Assembly (NCBI RefSeq): GCF_001598855.1
Contig: NZ_BCZS01000011.1
Location: 62,001 to 126,000, forward strand
Source: Pluralibacter gergoviae ATCC 33028 = NBRC 105706
GTDB lineage: Bacteria > Pseudomonadota > Gammaproteobacteria > Enterobacterales > Enterobacteriaceae
Length of the DNA stretch: 64,000 bases
Reading direction: 5' to 3'
Shown: piece by piece, positions 9,598-17,771 of the stretch
How the letters are laid out: every line of letters begins with the position of its first letter
Position numbering within the stretch: position 1 is the first letter of the stretch
The notes under the pieces: generated by a model
Database searches by the model: none
Told to the model about the DNA's origin: nothing
What the model saw: only the letters and a program-made list of their open reading frames with translations
Translations under genes and position numbers: made by a program

Positions 9598-9663
9598 TTA
9601 GCTAACGCTTATTGATTTGATAATGGAAACGCATTAGCCGAATCAGGCGAAGTTAGTTACCTT
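9598..9663 (+). promoter_or_regulatory. ahpC promoter with OxyR site
   Basis: Four OxyR half-elements occur in exact 11-base steps: TTAG (9598), TTAT (9609), ATAA (9620) and GCAT (9631). The first three match three of four bases each. A plausible -10 element, TACCTT (9658-9663), lies 17 bases after TAGCCG. The region closely resembles the E. coli ahpC promoter as I recall it. The rest of the 9315-9694 gap holds only a candidate dsbG OxyR site and a hairpin. Confidence 0.65.
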
Positions 9664-9694
9664 AGACCTCAACGAAAACACGGAGGAAGTACAG

Positions 9695-10258
9695 ATGTCC
9701 TTAATTAACACCAAGATCAAACCTTTCAAAAACCAGGCCTTCAAAAACGGCGAATTCATCGAAGTAACGGAGAAAGACACCGAAGGCCGCTGGAGCGTGT
9801 TCTTCTTCTACCCGGCTGACTTCACTTTCGTTTGCCCGACCGAACTGGGTGACGTAGCTGACCATTACGATGAACTGCAGAAGCTGGGCGTAGACGTTTA
9901 CTCTGTTTCTACCGACACCCACTTTACCCATAAAGCATGGCACGGCAGCTCTGAAACCATCGCTAAAATCAAGTATGCGATGATCGGCGACCCGACCGGT
10001 GCCCTGACCCGTAACTTCGAAAACATGCGTGAAGACGAAGGTCTGGCCGACCGCGCAACCTTCGTAGTCGATCCGCAGGGTATCATCCAGGCTATCGAAG
10101 TGACCGCTGAAGGCATCGGCCGCGACGCGTCTGACCTGCTGCGCAAAATCAAAGCCGCACAGTACGTTGCTTCTCACCCGGGTGAAGTGTGCCCGGCGAA
10201 GTGGAAAGAAGGCGAAGCGACTCTGGCGCCGTCTCTTGATCTGGTCGGTAAGATCTAA
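9695..10258 (+). CDS. ahpC: Alkyl hydroperoxide reductase peroxidase subunit AhpC
   Basis: AhpC is the cytosolic typical 2-Cys peroxiredoxin that reduces H2O2 and organic peroxides. It is 187 residues long. The peroxidatic cysteine is Cys47 in FTFVCPTE and the resolving cysteine is Cys166 in GEVCPAKW. Electrons come from AhpF, encoded next. Codon use is strongly biased to abundant-tRNA codons, as for a highly expressed protein. The ribosome-binding site is GGAGGAAG. An intrinsic terminator between ahpC and ahpF should make ahpC mRNA more abundant than ahpF mRNA. Confidence 0.98.
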   Translation: MSLINTKIKPFKNQAFKNGEFIEVTEKDTEGRWSVFFFYPADFTFVCPTELGDVADHYDELQKLGVDVYSVSTDTHFTHKAWHGSSETIAKIKYAMIGDPTGALTRNFENMREDEGLADRATFVVDPQGIIQAIEVTAEGIGRDASDLLRKIKAAQYVASHPGEVCPAKWKEGEATLAPSLDLVGKI

Positions 10259-10272
10259 GTTTCTACCTTCCC

Positions 10273-10297
10273 AAACGGGTGCGCCGCACCCGTTTTT
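10273..10297 (+). terminator. Terminator/attenuator between ahpC and ahpF
   Basis: AACGGGTGCG pairs with CGCACCCGTT and runs into five T residues. It sits 15 bases after the ahpC stop. Partial read-through would give the expected excess of AhpC over AhpF. Confidence 0.8.
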
Positions 10298-10376
10298 CCT
10301 AACTTTATGATGCAAGCCGCATGCGCTGCCTGACTCAGGCTGCTTGCATGATGACGTTTTAAGCAGGAGATAAATA

Positions 10377-11942
10377 ATGCTCGACACTAACATGAAGACC
10401 CAGCTCAAGGCCTACCTTGAGAAACTGACCAAGCCCGTTGAGCTGGTTGCCACCCTGGATGACGGCGCGAAATCGGCTGAAATCAGAGAACTGCTGACGG
10501 AGATCGCCGAGCTGTCGCCGAAGGTGAGCTTTAAAGAAGACAACACCCTTGCGGTGCGCAAACCCTCCTTCCTGATCACTAACCCGGGCTCCATGCAGGG
10601 GCCGCGCTTTGCCGGCTCGCCGCTCGGCCACGAGTTTACCTCGCTGGTGCTGGCGCTGCTGTGGACCGGCGGTCATCCGTCGAAAGAGGCCCAGTCTCTG
10701 CTGGAGCAGATCCGCGATCTCGACGGCGACTTCGAATTTGAAACCTACTACTCGCTCTCCTGCCACAACTGTCCGGACGTGGTGCAGGCGCTGAACCTGA
10801 TGGCGGTCCTCAACCCGCGCATCAAGCATACCGCCATCGACGGCGGCACCTTCCAGAACGAAATCACCGAGCGCAACGTGATGGGCGTTCCGGCGGTGTT
10901 CGTCAACGGTCAGGAGTTCGGCCAGGGCCGCATGACCCTGTCTGAAATCGTCGCGAAAGTGGATACCGGCGCCGAAAAACGCGCGGCGGAAGAGCTGAAT
11001 AAGCGCGACGCCTATGACGTGCTGATCGTTGGCTCCGGCCCCGCAGGCGCGGCGGCTGCAGTCTACTCTGCCCGTAAAGGCATCCGCACTGGTCTGATGG
11101 GCGAGCGCTTTGGCGGCCAGGTGCTGGACACTGTGGATATTGAAAACTACATCTCCGTGCCGAAAACGGAAGGTCAGAAGCTGGCCGGCGCCCTGAAGGC
11201 GCACGTCTCCGACTACGAGGTGGACGTGATTGACTCCCAGAGCGCCAGCAGGCTGACGCCTGCCGCTCAGGAAGGCGGTTTGCACCAGATTGAAACCGCC
11301 TCCGGCGCGGTGCTCAAAGCGCGCAGCATCATCATCGCTACCGGCGCCAAGTGGCGTAACATGAACGTGCCGGGCGAAGATCAGTACCGCACCAAGGGCG
11401 TGACCTACTGCCCGCACTGCGACGGCCCGCTGTTTAAAGGCAAGCGCGTGGCGGTGATCGGCGGCGGGAACTCCGGCGTTGAGGCGGCCATTGACCTGGC
11501 GGGGATCGTTGAGCACGTGACTCTGCTTGAGTTTGCCCCTGAAATGAAGGCCGACCAGGTGCTGCAGGATAAAGTTCGCAGCCTGAAAAATGTCGATATC
11601 ATTGTTAACGCTCAGACCACTGAAGTGAAGGGCGACGGCAGCAAAGTGACCGGCATCGACTACCGCGACCGCGTCAGCGGTGACGAGCACCACGTTGCGC
11701 TGTCCGGCATCTTCGTCCAGATTGGCCTGCTGCCGAACACTAACTGGCTGGACGGCGCTATCGAGCGCAACCGCATGGGCGAGATCATCATCGACGCTAA
11801 GTGCGAAACCAGCGTTAAGGGCGTATTCGCCGCCGGCGACTGCACCACCGTGCCGTACAAGCAGATTATCATCGCTACCGGCGAGGGTGCGAAGGCGTCT
11901 CTGAGTTCCTTTGATTATCTGATCCGCACGAAGACCGCATAA
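10377..11942 (+). CDS. ahpF: Alkyl hydroperoxide reductase flavoprotein subunit AhpF
   Basis: AhpF is an NADH-dependent FAD disulfide reductase that reduces oxidised AhpC. The 521-residue protein has an N-terminal domain of two thioredoxin-like folds with a CHNC centre (Cys129, Cys132) and a thioredoxin-reductase-like domain with a CPHC centre (Cys345, Cys348). The FAD motif [11 protein letters not shown] starts near residue 218 and the NAD motif [10 protein letters not shown] follows the second CxxC. It follows ahpC after 118 bases that include an attenuating terminator. The ATG is preceded by AGGAG. Confidence 0.97.
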   Translation: MLDTNMKTQLKAYLEKLTKPVELVATLDDGAKSAEIRELLTEIAELSPKVSFKEDNTLAVRKPSFLITNPGSMQGPRFAGSPLGHEFTSLVLALLWTGGHPSKEAQSLLEQIRDLDGDFEFETYYSLSCHNCPDVVQALNLMAVLNPRIKHTAIDGGTFQNEITERNVMGVPAVFVNGQEFGQGRMTLSEIVAKVDTGAEKRAAEELNKRDAYDVLIVGSGPAGAAAAVYSARKGIRTGLMGERFGGQVLDTVDIENYISVPKTEGQKLAGALKAHVSDYEVDVIDSQSASRLTPAAQEGGLHQIETASGAVLKARSIIIATGAKWRNMNVPGEDQYRTKGVTYCPHCDGPLFKGKRVAVIGGGNSGVEAAIDLAGIVEHVTLLEFAPEMKADQVLQDKVRSLKNVDIIVNAQTTEVKGDGSKVTGIDYRDRVSGDEHHVALSGIFVQIGLLPNTNWLDGAIERNRMGEIIIDAKCETSVKGVFAAGDCTTVPYKQIIIATGEGAKASLSSFDYLIRTKTA

Positions 11943-11970
11943 TTAAAAAGACGTTACACAGCAATGTGCA

Positions 11971-11999
11971 GGGGCTACCGCGAGGTAGCCCCTTTTTTT
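11971..11999 (+). terminator. ahpF terminator
   Basis: GGGGCTACC-GCGA-GGTAGCCCC followed by seven T residues, 28 bases after the ahpF stop. Confidence 0.9.
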
Positions 12000-12005
12000 G
12001 CGGCG

Positions 12006-12434
12006 TTATCTGACCACCAGCACCGGCACGTGCGCGTGGCGGATCACGCTGGAGGCGTTGGAGCCCAGCAGGTGGGTTGAGATGGACGGGTTGCGTGAGC
12101 CAATCACCACGACGTCAGCCTTCAGCTCTTCGGCCAGCTCGTTAACCACGTCGCGCACGCTGCCTTCGCGCACGTGGACCTTGATGCGGGACGGGTCGAT
12201 GCTGAAATGATCGACCATCGTTTTCAGCCGCGTCATCGATTCATTGTAGAGATGTTCCTCAAAGCGCCGGAGATCGGCGGCGAAGCGGGTCATGGTCATG
12301 CTGGCTGAACCGGGCACCACGTGCAGCAGGTGAATAATGCCAGTCTCTCCTGCCAGAAATTCTGCGTGGCGTATTGCCTTATCGCTCAGCGCCATTTCAA
12401 AAACATCAACCGGCATAATGATGGTGTTATACAT
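12006..12434 (-). CDS. uspG: Universal stress protein UspG
   Basis: This 142-residue cytosolic protein of the universal stress protein family converges with ahpF, as uspG (ybdQ) does in E. coli. The family signature is visible: [11 protein letters not shown] at the N-terminus and the nucleotide-binding VIGSRN-x(9)-LGS block, followed by the terminal VPVLVVR strand. UspG-type proteins bind or autophosphorylate with ATP and affect stress survival; the molecular role is not settled. The start has a good AGGAG ribosome-binding site. Confidence 0.93.
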   Translation of the reverse strand: MYNTIIMPVDVFEMALSDKAIRHAEFLAGETGIIHLLHVVPGSASMTMTRFAADLRRFEEHLYNESMTRLKTMVDHFSIDPSRIKVHVREGSVRDVVNELAEELKADVVVIGSRNPSISTHLLGSNASSVIRHAHVPVLVVR

Positions 12435-12529
12435 AGCACTCCTCCTTGTAAGCGTTGCAGATAGATAAGCATATTTGCACGATTTTTTATGTCATTCAGC
12501 TCGCAAATATATCAGCAGGGCGGGCATTA

Positions 12530-12550
12530 AGAGGATGGCGGGCATCCTCT
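12530..12550. repeat. Inverted repeat downstream of rnk
   Basis: AGAGGATG (12530-12537) pairs with CATCCTCT (12543-12550) around a five-base loop, 11 bases past the rnk stop. There is no T-run, so it is at most a weak terminator or an mRNA-end stem. Confidence 0.4.
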
Positions 12551-12560
12551 GGGGAGCATT

Positions 12561-12971
12561 TTAGCGGTGGAATTCGCCGGCGGCTTCCGGCTGATAAAGC
12601 AGCTCGAGGACTTCAAGGTGCGTGACGGTGCCGTTGGGCAGCGTCCAGCGGATCGTCGCCCCGACCTTCAGCCCGAGCAGGGCGGCGCCCACCGGGGCGA
12701 GAACCGACAGCTGGCTGGCGCTGTCTTTCATGTCGGCGGGGAAGACCAGCGTGCGGGTGCGCTCCTCGTGCGTACTGAGATCGCGAAAGCGCACCCGGCT
12801 GTTCATGGTCACCACGTCGTGCGGCATCTGCTCAGGCTCGCACATCACGGCGCGATCCAGCTCATCGTTGAGCGCGTCCGCAACCGGCAGACTGGCCCAC
12901 TGCGGCTGCTCCAGCAGCCTGTCGATGCGCTCGGCGTCCAGTTCGTTAATGATAATTGCAGGTCTGGTCAT
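12561..12971 (-). CDS. rnk: Regulator of nucleoside diphosphate kinase Rnk
   Basis: Rnk is a 136-residue RNA-polymerase-binding protein with a short N-terminal coiled coil and a C-terminal FKBP-like GreA/GreB domain. It lacks the catalytic acidic tip of Gre factors. The C-terminal segment [20 protein letters not shown] is typical of the Gre domain. The rna-rnk-uspG order is shared with E. coli. A terminator just upstream separates it from rna. Confidence 0.95.
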   Translation of the reverse strand: MTRPAIIINELDAERIDRLLEQPQWASLPVADALNDELDRAVMCEPEQMPHDVVTMNSRVRFRDLSTHEERTRTLVFPADMKDSASQLSVLAPVGAALLGLKVGATIRWTLPNGTVTHLEVLELLYQPEAAGEFHR

Positions 12972-13005
12972 TGTTCACTCCATGTCTTTCCAGTTGGCCT
13001 GGTGC

Positions 13006-13038
13006 AAAAAAAAACCTCGCCGTCTTAAGGCGAGGGTT
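13006..13038 (-). terminator. Terminator of rna
   Basis: On the minus strand CCTCGCC-TTAAGAC-GGCGAGG is followed by nine T residues. It lies between the rna stop and the rnk start and should insulate rnk. Confidence 0.85.
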
Positions 13039-13108
13039 TCAACAGGGCTAGTGTAGCCGCTGTGAGGCTATTTTGCAGTGCATCGCGTCACATTCGCAAA
13101 ATTTCCCG

Positions 13109-13915
13109 CTAATAGCCCGCTTTATCGACTACAAAAGCGTTACCGCAGTTGCCCGGATGCGGCTGCGGCAGCAGCGAGTCGGCGGCCAGCGGGCGGTTAA
13201 CGGCGGCGGCCCTGATCGCTATCTGCATTTCGGTCAGGTAGGCGGGGTTGCCGTTACAGGTAAGCTTAAAGGCCTTAACGCTCTCTTTACCGTAGGCGCT
13301 GGCGATCGCGGCATCAAAATCCTCGCGGCTGACGGTCTTGCCGTAGTTCTTCGCCAGGAACTGGCCAATAGCGCTCTGCTTCACCTCGCCGTTAAAGCGC
13401 ACCATCGTGCCGAAGTAGGCGTCGGGATCGAAGCCGAAGCAGACGCCGTGCTTGGCGTACTCATAGCGCTCAAGACAGGACTTGCCGCCGCTGCCGGGCA
13501 TCACGTTATTGAGCCGGTTAGCCATCTCCAGCGACAGGCCGGTTTCGGCGGCGTCGCATTTGCGGCTGGCCCTGACTTCAGGCATATCGGGAACAGGGCG
13601 CGTGGCGCAGCCAAAGCGCATCCAGCGCCCCTCGTCGACGCCGCGCGCGGCGATGGATTTCGGCAGCCCCGGCCACAGACCGTGGACGGTCAGGTAGCTG
13701 GTTTTATCCTTTGGCTCTTTATCGAGGCGGCACTCAACGGGCGGCTTGTTATTGCGATCGTACTGGCTCTGGCAAAATCCGGTCTGCCAGGAGAGCGCCA
13801 GCACATAGCGATCAAAATCGCCGTAGCGGGTGGCCGTCAGCGGATCAGCCTGAGCGACATGGGCAATAAACAGCGATGCGCCGATGCTAACCGCCGCGAT
13901 ATTCTTCCTTAACAT
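13109..13915 (-). CDS. rna: Periplasmic ribonuclease I
   Basis: RNase I is a broad-specificity endoribonuclease of the RNase T2 family, secreted to the periplasm. The 268-residue precursor has a signal peptide ending near VAQADP (residue 23). The two family active-site blocks are present: VHGLWPGLP and YAKHGVCFG, each with a catalytic histidine. Several cysteines fit the family disulfides. It lies between rnk and dcuC. The products are 2',3'-cyclic phosphates, which in the cell arise mainly after envelope damage. Confidence 0.95.
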   Translation of the reverse strand: MLRKNIAAVSIGASLFIAHVAQADPLTATRYGDFDRYVLALSWQTGFCQSQYDRNNKPPVECRLDKEPKDKTSYLTVHGLWPGLPKSIAARGVDEGRWMRFGCATRPVPDMPEVRASRKCDAAETGLSLEMANRLNNVMPGSGGKSCLERYEYAKHGVCFGFDPDAYFGTMVRFNGEVKQSAIGQFLAKNYGKTVSREDFDAAIASAYGKESVKAFKLTCNGNPAYLTEMQIAIRAAAVNRPLAADSLLPQPHPGNCGNAFVVDKAGY

Positions 13916-13960
13916 GAGATTTCCTGGTTCTGAGAGACATTCCTTGAAATATTAAAGCAT

Positions 13961-13987
13961 AAAAAAGGCGCCTTCTGGCGCCTTTTC
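13961..13987 (-). terminator. dcuC terminator
   Basis: On the minus strand AAAGGCGCC-AGAA-GGCGCCTTTTTT forms a strong stem with a T-run, directly after the dcuC stop and before rna. Confidence 0.88.
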
Positions 13988-14001
13988 GTTGCATGAGGTG
14001 A

Positions 14002-15375
14002 CTAGTGCACGGCCAGGGCAGGAACCAGCACTTCCGTGGCCGCAATAACCACGATAAGGCCGACGACGACCGGCACCGAGGTGCGCTTTACCACTTCAAA
14101 AGGGGAGATTTTTGCCATTCCCGCCACGGCAACCACCACGCCGGATACCGGCGAAATAGTGCGCCCGAGGTTGGAGGCCTGCAGCATCGGAATCGACAGA
14201 TAAGCCGGATTAATGCCGGAGGAGTGCGCCAGCTTCGGGATCATTTCGACGAAGGCGTAAAACGGCGCATTGCCGGAGCCGGTGGTCATCGCCGCCAGCA
14301 TGGTGAGGATAACCAGCACCAGCATCAGGATAATGCTGGCGGAACCGAACGAGGTGGCGATGGAGATCAGGCTGCTGATAAAGCCGATAGCGCTGAGGCC
14401 CTGGGCGAAGACCCCGGCGGCGACCAGCAAAATGACCACGCCGGCAAAGGCGTCCGCCATGCCCCGGTACGCAACTTCAAGGCCAGAGAAAACGTTCTGA
14501 GTGTTAAATCCGCGCAAAAATTCAAGCACCGCCGCCAGCAGCATACAGATGACCAGAATGGTAATGATGTGCAGTTCCGGGCCCCATTTGCCGTCAAAAA
14601 TCAGTACGCCCAGGATGGGCGTGAACGGCAGGATGGCGTAAAACGACGGCGCGGTGGTGGTGATTTCGCTGACGTCGAGCATCTCGTGGGCGACCTGCTC
14701 TTTGTTATCGAGATAGCGCTGCCAGAAGAAGTGCGCTATCGCCATTGCGACAATGGCGGCGATGGAGATAGGCAGCGTGGTCTTGAAAGCAAAATCAATC
14801 AGCGGCATTTCGGCGGCCTGGGCGGCCAGCACCACGTCGCCGGAGGTGGGCGAGAGAATAATCGCCGCAGGCGAGGCGCAGATAGCCGCCGCCGCGCCGC
14901 GGCTGATGCCGACGTTGACCATCACCGGGAACAGCGTCGCCATCAGCAGTACCCCGAGGCCGGTAGCCGAGGAGACCGCCAGCGACATCAGGCAGGCCAC
15001 AAAGTAGGCGGCAATCATCAGCAGATAAGGGGAGTTGATGTAGCGCAGCGGCTTCGAGGCCAGCTTCACCACCATGTCGTTGGCGCCGATGTGGGTCATA
15101 TAGGCGGCAAAACCGCAGAGCATCATGATCATCATGCCGAGATCGCCGCCGCGGCTCATCAGCAGGATCTTGATATATTCAACGATATCGGTGGCCGAAT
15201 AGCCGGTGGAGCTCGCGCTGGACGGCAGTATTTTATGCCCCATCAGGGCGCTGGCTATCAGCAGCAGCAGGCCGCCGACGAACAGCACGCCGGTGGCGGA
15301 ATAACCTTTAATGATATAGCGGGCTACGCCCACAATGACCGCGGCTCCGATAAGGAGCTCAAATAACGTTAACAT
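14002..15375 (-). CDS. dcuC: Anaerobic C4-dicarboxylate transporter DcuC
   Basis: DcuC is an inner-membrane carrier that exchanges or exports succinate, fumarate and related C4-dicarboxylates during fermentation. The 457-residue protein is almost entirely hydrophobic helices. Its sequence follows E. coli DcuC closely as I recall it (for example MSRGGDLGMM, THIGANDMVVK and TTGSGNAPFYAF). The start is taken at ATG 15375 (MLTLFELLIG); a start seven codons upstream is possible but lacks support from the homologue. A candidate FNR half-palindrome lies about 75 bases upstream. Confidence 0.95.
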   Translation of the reverse strand: MLTLFELLIGAAVIVGVARYIIKGYSATGVLFVGGLLLLIASALMGHKILPSSASSTGYSATDIVEYIKILLMSRGGDLGMMIMMLCGFAAYMTHIGANDMVVKLASKPLRYINSPYLLMIAAYFVACLMSLAVSSATGLGVLLMATLFPVMVNVGISRGAAAAICASPAAIILSPTSGDVVLAAQAAEMPLIDFAFKTTLPISIAAIVAMAIAHFFWQRYLDNKEQVAHEMLDVSEITTTAPSFYAILPFTPILGVLIFDGKWGPELHIITILVICMLLAAVLEFLRGFNTQNVFSGLEVAYRGMADAFAGVVILLVAAGVFAQGLSAIGFISSLISIATSFGSASIILMLVLVILTMLAAMTTGSGNAPFYAFVEMIPKLAHSSGINPAYLSIPMLQASNLGRTISPVSGVVVAVAGMAKISPFEVVKRTSVPVVVGLIVVIAATEVLVPALAVH

Positions 15376-15445
15376 GCTGAAATCCTGAAATCCCAAAGGT
15401 ATTAATAATCGGTTAAAGAATGTGCCTAATAAGCAGCCATCTTTC

Positions 15446-15460
15446 TCTGACGGTAATCAA
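15446..15460 (-). promoter_or_regulatory. Weak FNR-like site upstream of dcuC
   Basis: On the minus strand TTGAT-TACC-GTCAG has one perfect FNR half-site and a partial second half. It is about 70-85 bases before the dcuC ATG, consistent with an activating position. The rest of the 15376-15727 gap is AT-rich promoter DNA with no gene visible. Confidence 0.3.
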
Positions 15461-15667
15461 GACTTTGCCGCTCCGGGGCAGCGTGAATGATGTTGTGGGT
15501 AATTTCTTTCCATAAGGCGCAATAAGTAAAACATGAAACTGGCGCAGCGTGTCCGCTTTTTTGAGTAAAATATTTGTGCTATTTGCTGATTAATTGATAA
15601 CAGTAAGATAAATATTATCGAAAATAAGCCCGGGAATTCTGATTATTTGTAAAACGGGTAAAAACCT

Positions 15668-15696
15668 TTCGCCAAAATATTAGCCCTGCGTATACT
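15668..15696 (+). promoter_or_regulatory. Possible promoter of the copper/silver efflux block
   Basis: A -10-like TATACT (15691-15696) stands 17 bases after a weak -35-like TTCGCC (15668-15673), about 30 bases before the first gene of the block. I saw no CueR- or CusR-type dyad around it. Confidence 0.35.
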
Positions 15697-15727
15697 CGGA
15701 GCTCTCTGTCCTGAACAGGTTGTGTTA

Positions 15728-16120
15728 ATGAACGCTCTGTGGTTATACCGGCTGAACGCTCTCCGGCGGCATCTTTCGATGCTGCTGGTGATGCTCTGCG
15801 CGATAGTACTGCAAAGCCAACTCGCCGTGGCCGGGCACCGCTGCCCGATCGATCTTAGCGGCGCAAGCGTTCAGATACAGCATCTGGATCATGGGCAGAC
15901 CGGCAGTAAAATGATGAAAAGCGCGCTGTGCGATAAGCACTGCGTTCCCGACAGCGGACAGCAGAAGGTGGAGCATCCGCCGCTGGTGGCGCTGCCGCTC
16001 TCTATGACCCTCGCCGTTATCGATATACCGTGCGGCAGCCGCTCGGCTGTAGACGGTAGCCTTAAACCTCCCGCCGCAGGGCCGCCGGCAACGATCCGCT
16101 TTTGCCGGTTTCGGGAATAG
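15728..16120 (+). CDS. Small exported Cys/His/Met protein heading the metal-efflux block
   Basis: This 130-residue protein has a basic N-terminus and a long hydrophobic stretch ending near LAVAGH, so it is predicted to be exported. The following part holds potential soft-metal ligands: GHRCPID, QHLDHG, KMMKSALCDKHC. The gene starts at ATG 15728; a GTG two codons earlier is in frame. It leads directly into the cusF-like gene 54 bases downstream, so it should be cotranscribed. I do not recognise a named family. A periplasmic metal-binding or metal-sensing accessory role is inferred from residues and context only. Confidence 0.65.
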   Translation: MNALWLYRLNALRRHLSMLLVMLCAIVLQSQLAVAGHRCPIDLSGASVQIQHLDHGQTGSKMMKSALCDKHCVPDSGQQKVEHPPLVALPLSMTLAVIDIPCGSRSAVDGSLKPPAAGPPATIRFCRFRE

Positions 16121-16174
16121 CTTTCCGGATGTTTGCTTAATTATCTGACAATTAACAACTATCCGGAGAATATC

Positions 16175-16501
16175 ATGTCCATCAAATTTGTTCAGGCGCT
16201 GATCGGTGCCCTGTTTGCCTTTGTCCTGACGTCCGCTCATGCGGAAACTTCCGCCTCCGCACAGCCGCAGCCCGCCGCCGCGGTGTACCGCATCCACGGC
16301 GTGGTGAAAGCCACGGCGCCGGGCGCCGTTACCCTTGCCCATGAGGCCGTTCCCGAACTGCAGTGGCCCGCGATGACCATGCCGTTTGCGCTGGCCAGCG
16401 GTCTGACGCCGCCGCCGCTGAAGGTTGACCAGGCCGTTGAGGCCGACGTCAGCCTGGTGGACGGACGCTACGTCATTACGGCAATACGCCCGCGCGGCTG
16501 A
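16175..16501 (+). CDS. cusF: CusF-like periplasmic copper/silver-binding protein
   Basis: This small periplasmic metallochaperone should pass Cu(I) or Ag(I) to the CusB-like adaptor. The 108-residue precursor has a signal peptide ending at SAHAE (about residue 22) and one OB-fold CusF domain. The metal site of E. coli CusF (His36, Trp44, Met47, Met49) is matched with identical spacing by His56, Trp64, Met67 and Met69. The start is ATG 16175, with a CCGGAG ribosome-binding site; the frame is open 14 codons further upstream. In E. coli cusF follows cusC; here it precedes the outer-membrane gene. Confidence 0.85.
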   Translation: MSIKFVQALIGALFAFVLTSAHAETSASAQPQPAAAVYRIHGVVKATAPGAVTLAHEAVPELQWPAMTMPFALASGLTPPPLKVDQAVEADVSLVDGRYVITAIRPRG

Positions 16502-16514
16502 TTCAGGGGACATC

Positions 16515-17771
16515 ATGAGAATACGCACCCTGAGCCTGTGGCTCGGCGGGGCGCTGCTCGGCTTTTTTCACGTCTCTGCGCAGGCAGAGGCGTGGACGCT
16601 GACGCAGGCGCTCACCGCAGCCCGTCGCTACTCCGCCGAACTTTCCGCCAGCCGCAACGAAGCCAGCGCCCTCGATGCGATGGCCGACTCCGCCCGCCAA
16701 CTGCCGGATCCGAAGCTCAAGTTCGGCATCGAAAACGTCCCCGTACAGGGCAACAACGACCGCCGATTCACCCGGGAAGGCATGACTATGCAGCGGGTCG
16801 GCATCATGCAGCGCTATGTCAGCGGCGAGAAGCGCGACCGCAAGGCGCAGACCCTGATCGCGCAGTCCAGAAGCGTCGAGGCGCAGTCGCAAACCCTGCT
16901 GGCAAATTTGCAGCGCGACACCGCCCAGGCGTGGCTCGATCTCGCCCTGTCGCAGCAGGCGCTGGCGTCGGCCCGCGCGCTGGTGGCGGAAACCGAGCGT
17001 CAGCAGAGTGCCCAGCGCGCCAGCGTTGGCGCCGGGAGCTCTTCGCCGGACAGCGTACTGGCCCTGAAGATGACCCTGCTGGGGATGCGCGACAGCGTGA
17101 CGCTTGCCGGGCGCGACGTGCGCCTGGCGCAGGCCAGGCTGCTTCAGCTCACCGGTAAAAACGTCACCGCGGTCAGCGGGCCGCTGCCGTCCTGGCAGCG
17201 CCTGCCCGCCGATGAGAGCGCGCTGCTGGCGGGCGTGGCGCAGCATCCGGAAGTGGTTGCCGCCGTCAGGGAGGCCGGAGCGGCGAAGTCGCGTTCGGCG
17301 GAGTCGGCTATCGCCGCCATTCCGGACGTCGAGGTTGAGCTCTACTACGCTCGCCGGGGAGATGACTATGACGATATGGCGGGGGTGATGTTTACCGTCG
17401 ATCTGCCGCTATTTCAGGCGAAGCGGCAGGATAAAGATCACGCGGCCGACGTCTCACGCACCCTGCAGGCCAACGATAAGCTGGCGCAGGTCGAGCGCGC
17501 CCATGCGGCGCAGCTCAGCGCGCTGATTGCTGACTATCAGGCGGCCCAGGCTATCTGGCTGCGCCAGCGGGACGAGGTACTGCCTCTTCAGCGCCAGCGG
17601 GTCAGCCTGCTCAACGCCCAGTACCGCAGCGGACAGTCGGATCTGAGCGCGCTGCTCGCCGCCCGCCGCGACCTGCTGACCGCCACTCTGGCCACTCTCA
17701 ACGCGGAGAAGACCGTCGCCAAAAGCTGGGCGGCCATTCGCTATCTGATCCCTCAGGAGACCACGCTATGA
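16515..17771 (+). CDS. cusC: TolC-family outer-membrane channel of the metal efflux pump (CusC-like)
   Basis: The 418-residue protein is the predicted trimeric outer-membrane exit duct of the tripartite pump. It has the internally repeated, helix-rich TolC/outer-membrane-efflux layout. The signal peptide ends at AQAEAW near residue 25 and there is no lipobox cysteine, unlike E. coli CusC, which is a lipoprotein, so this duct is probably not lipid-anchored. It is also shorter than CusC and looks nearer to CzcC-type proteins. It begins 14 bases after the cusF-like stop and its end overlaps the cusB-like start (ATGA). The symbol is given by role. Confidence 0.8.
   Translation: MRIRTLSLWLGGALLGFFHVSAQAEAWTLTQALTAARRYSAELSASRNEASALDAMADSARQLPDPKLKFGIENVPVQGNNDRRFTREGMTMQRVGIMQRYVSGEKRDRKAQTLIAQSRSVEAQSQTLLANLQRDTAQAWLDLALSQQALASARALVAETERQQSAQRASVGAGSSSPDSVLALKMTLLGMRDSVTLAGRDVRLAQARLLQLTGKNVTAVSGPLPSWQRLPADESALLAGVAQHPEVVAAVREAGAAKSRSAESAIAAIPDVEVELYYARRGDDYDDMAGVMFTVDLPLFQAKRQDKDHAADVSRTLQANDKLAQVERAHAAQLSALIADYQAAQAIWLRQRDEVLPLQRQRVSLLNAQYRSGQSDLSALLAARRDLLTATLATLNAEKTVAKSWAAIRYLIPQETTL

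Noticed and set aside
15376-15727. CusR or CueR operator in front of the copper/silver block
   Set aside because: No convincing dyad of either type could be found in the gap.
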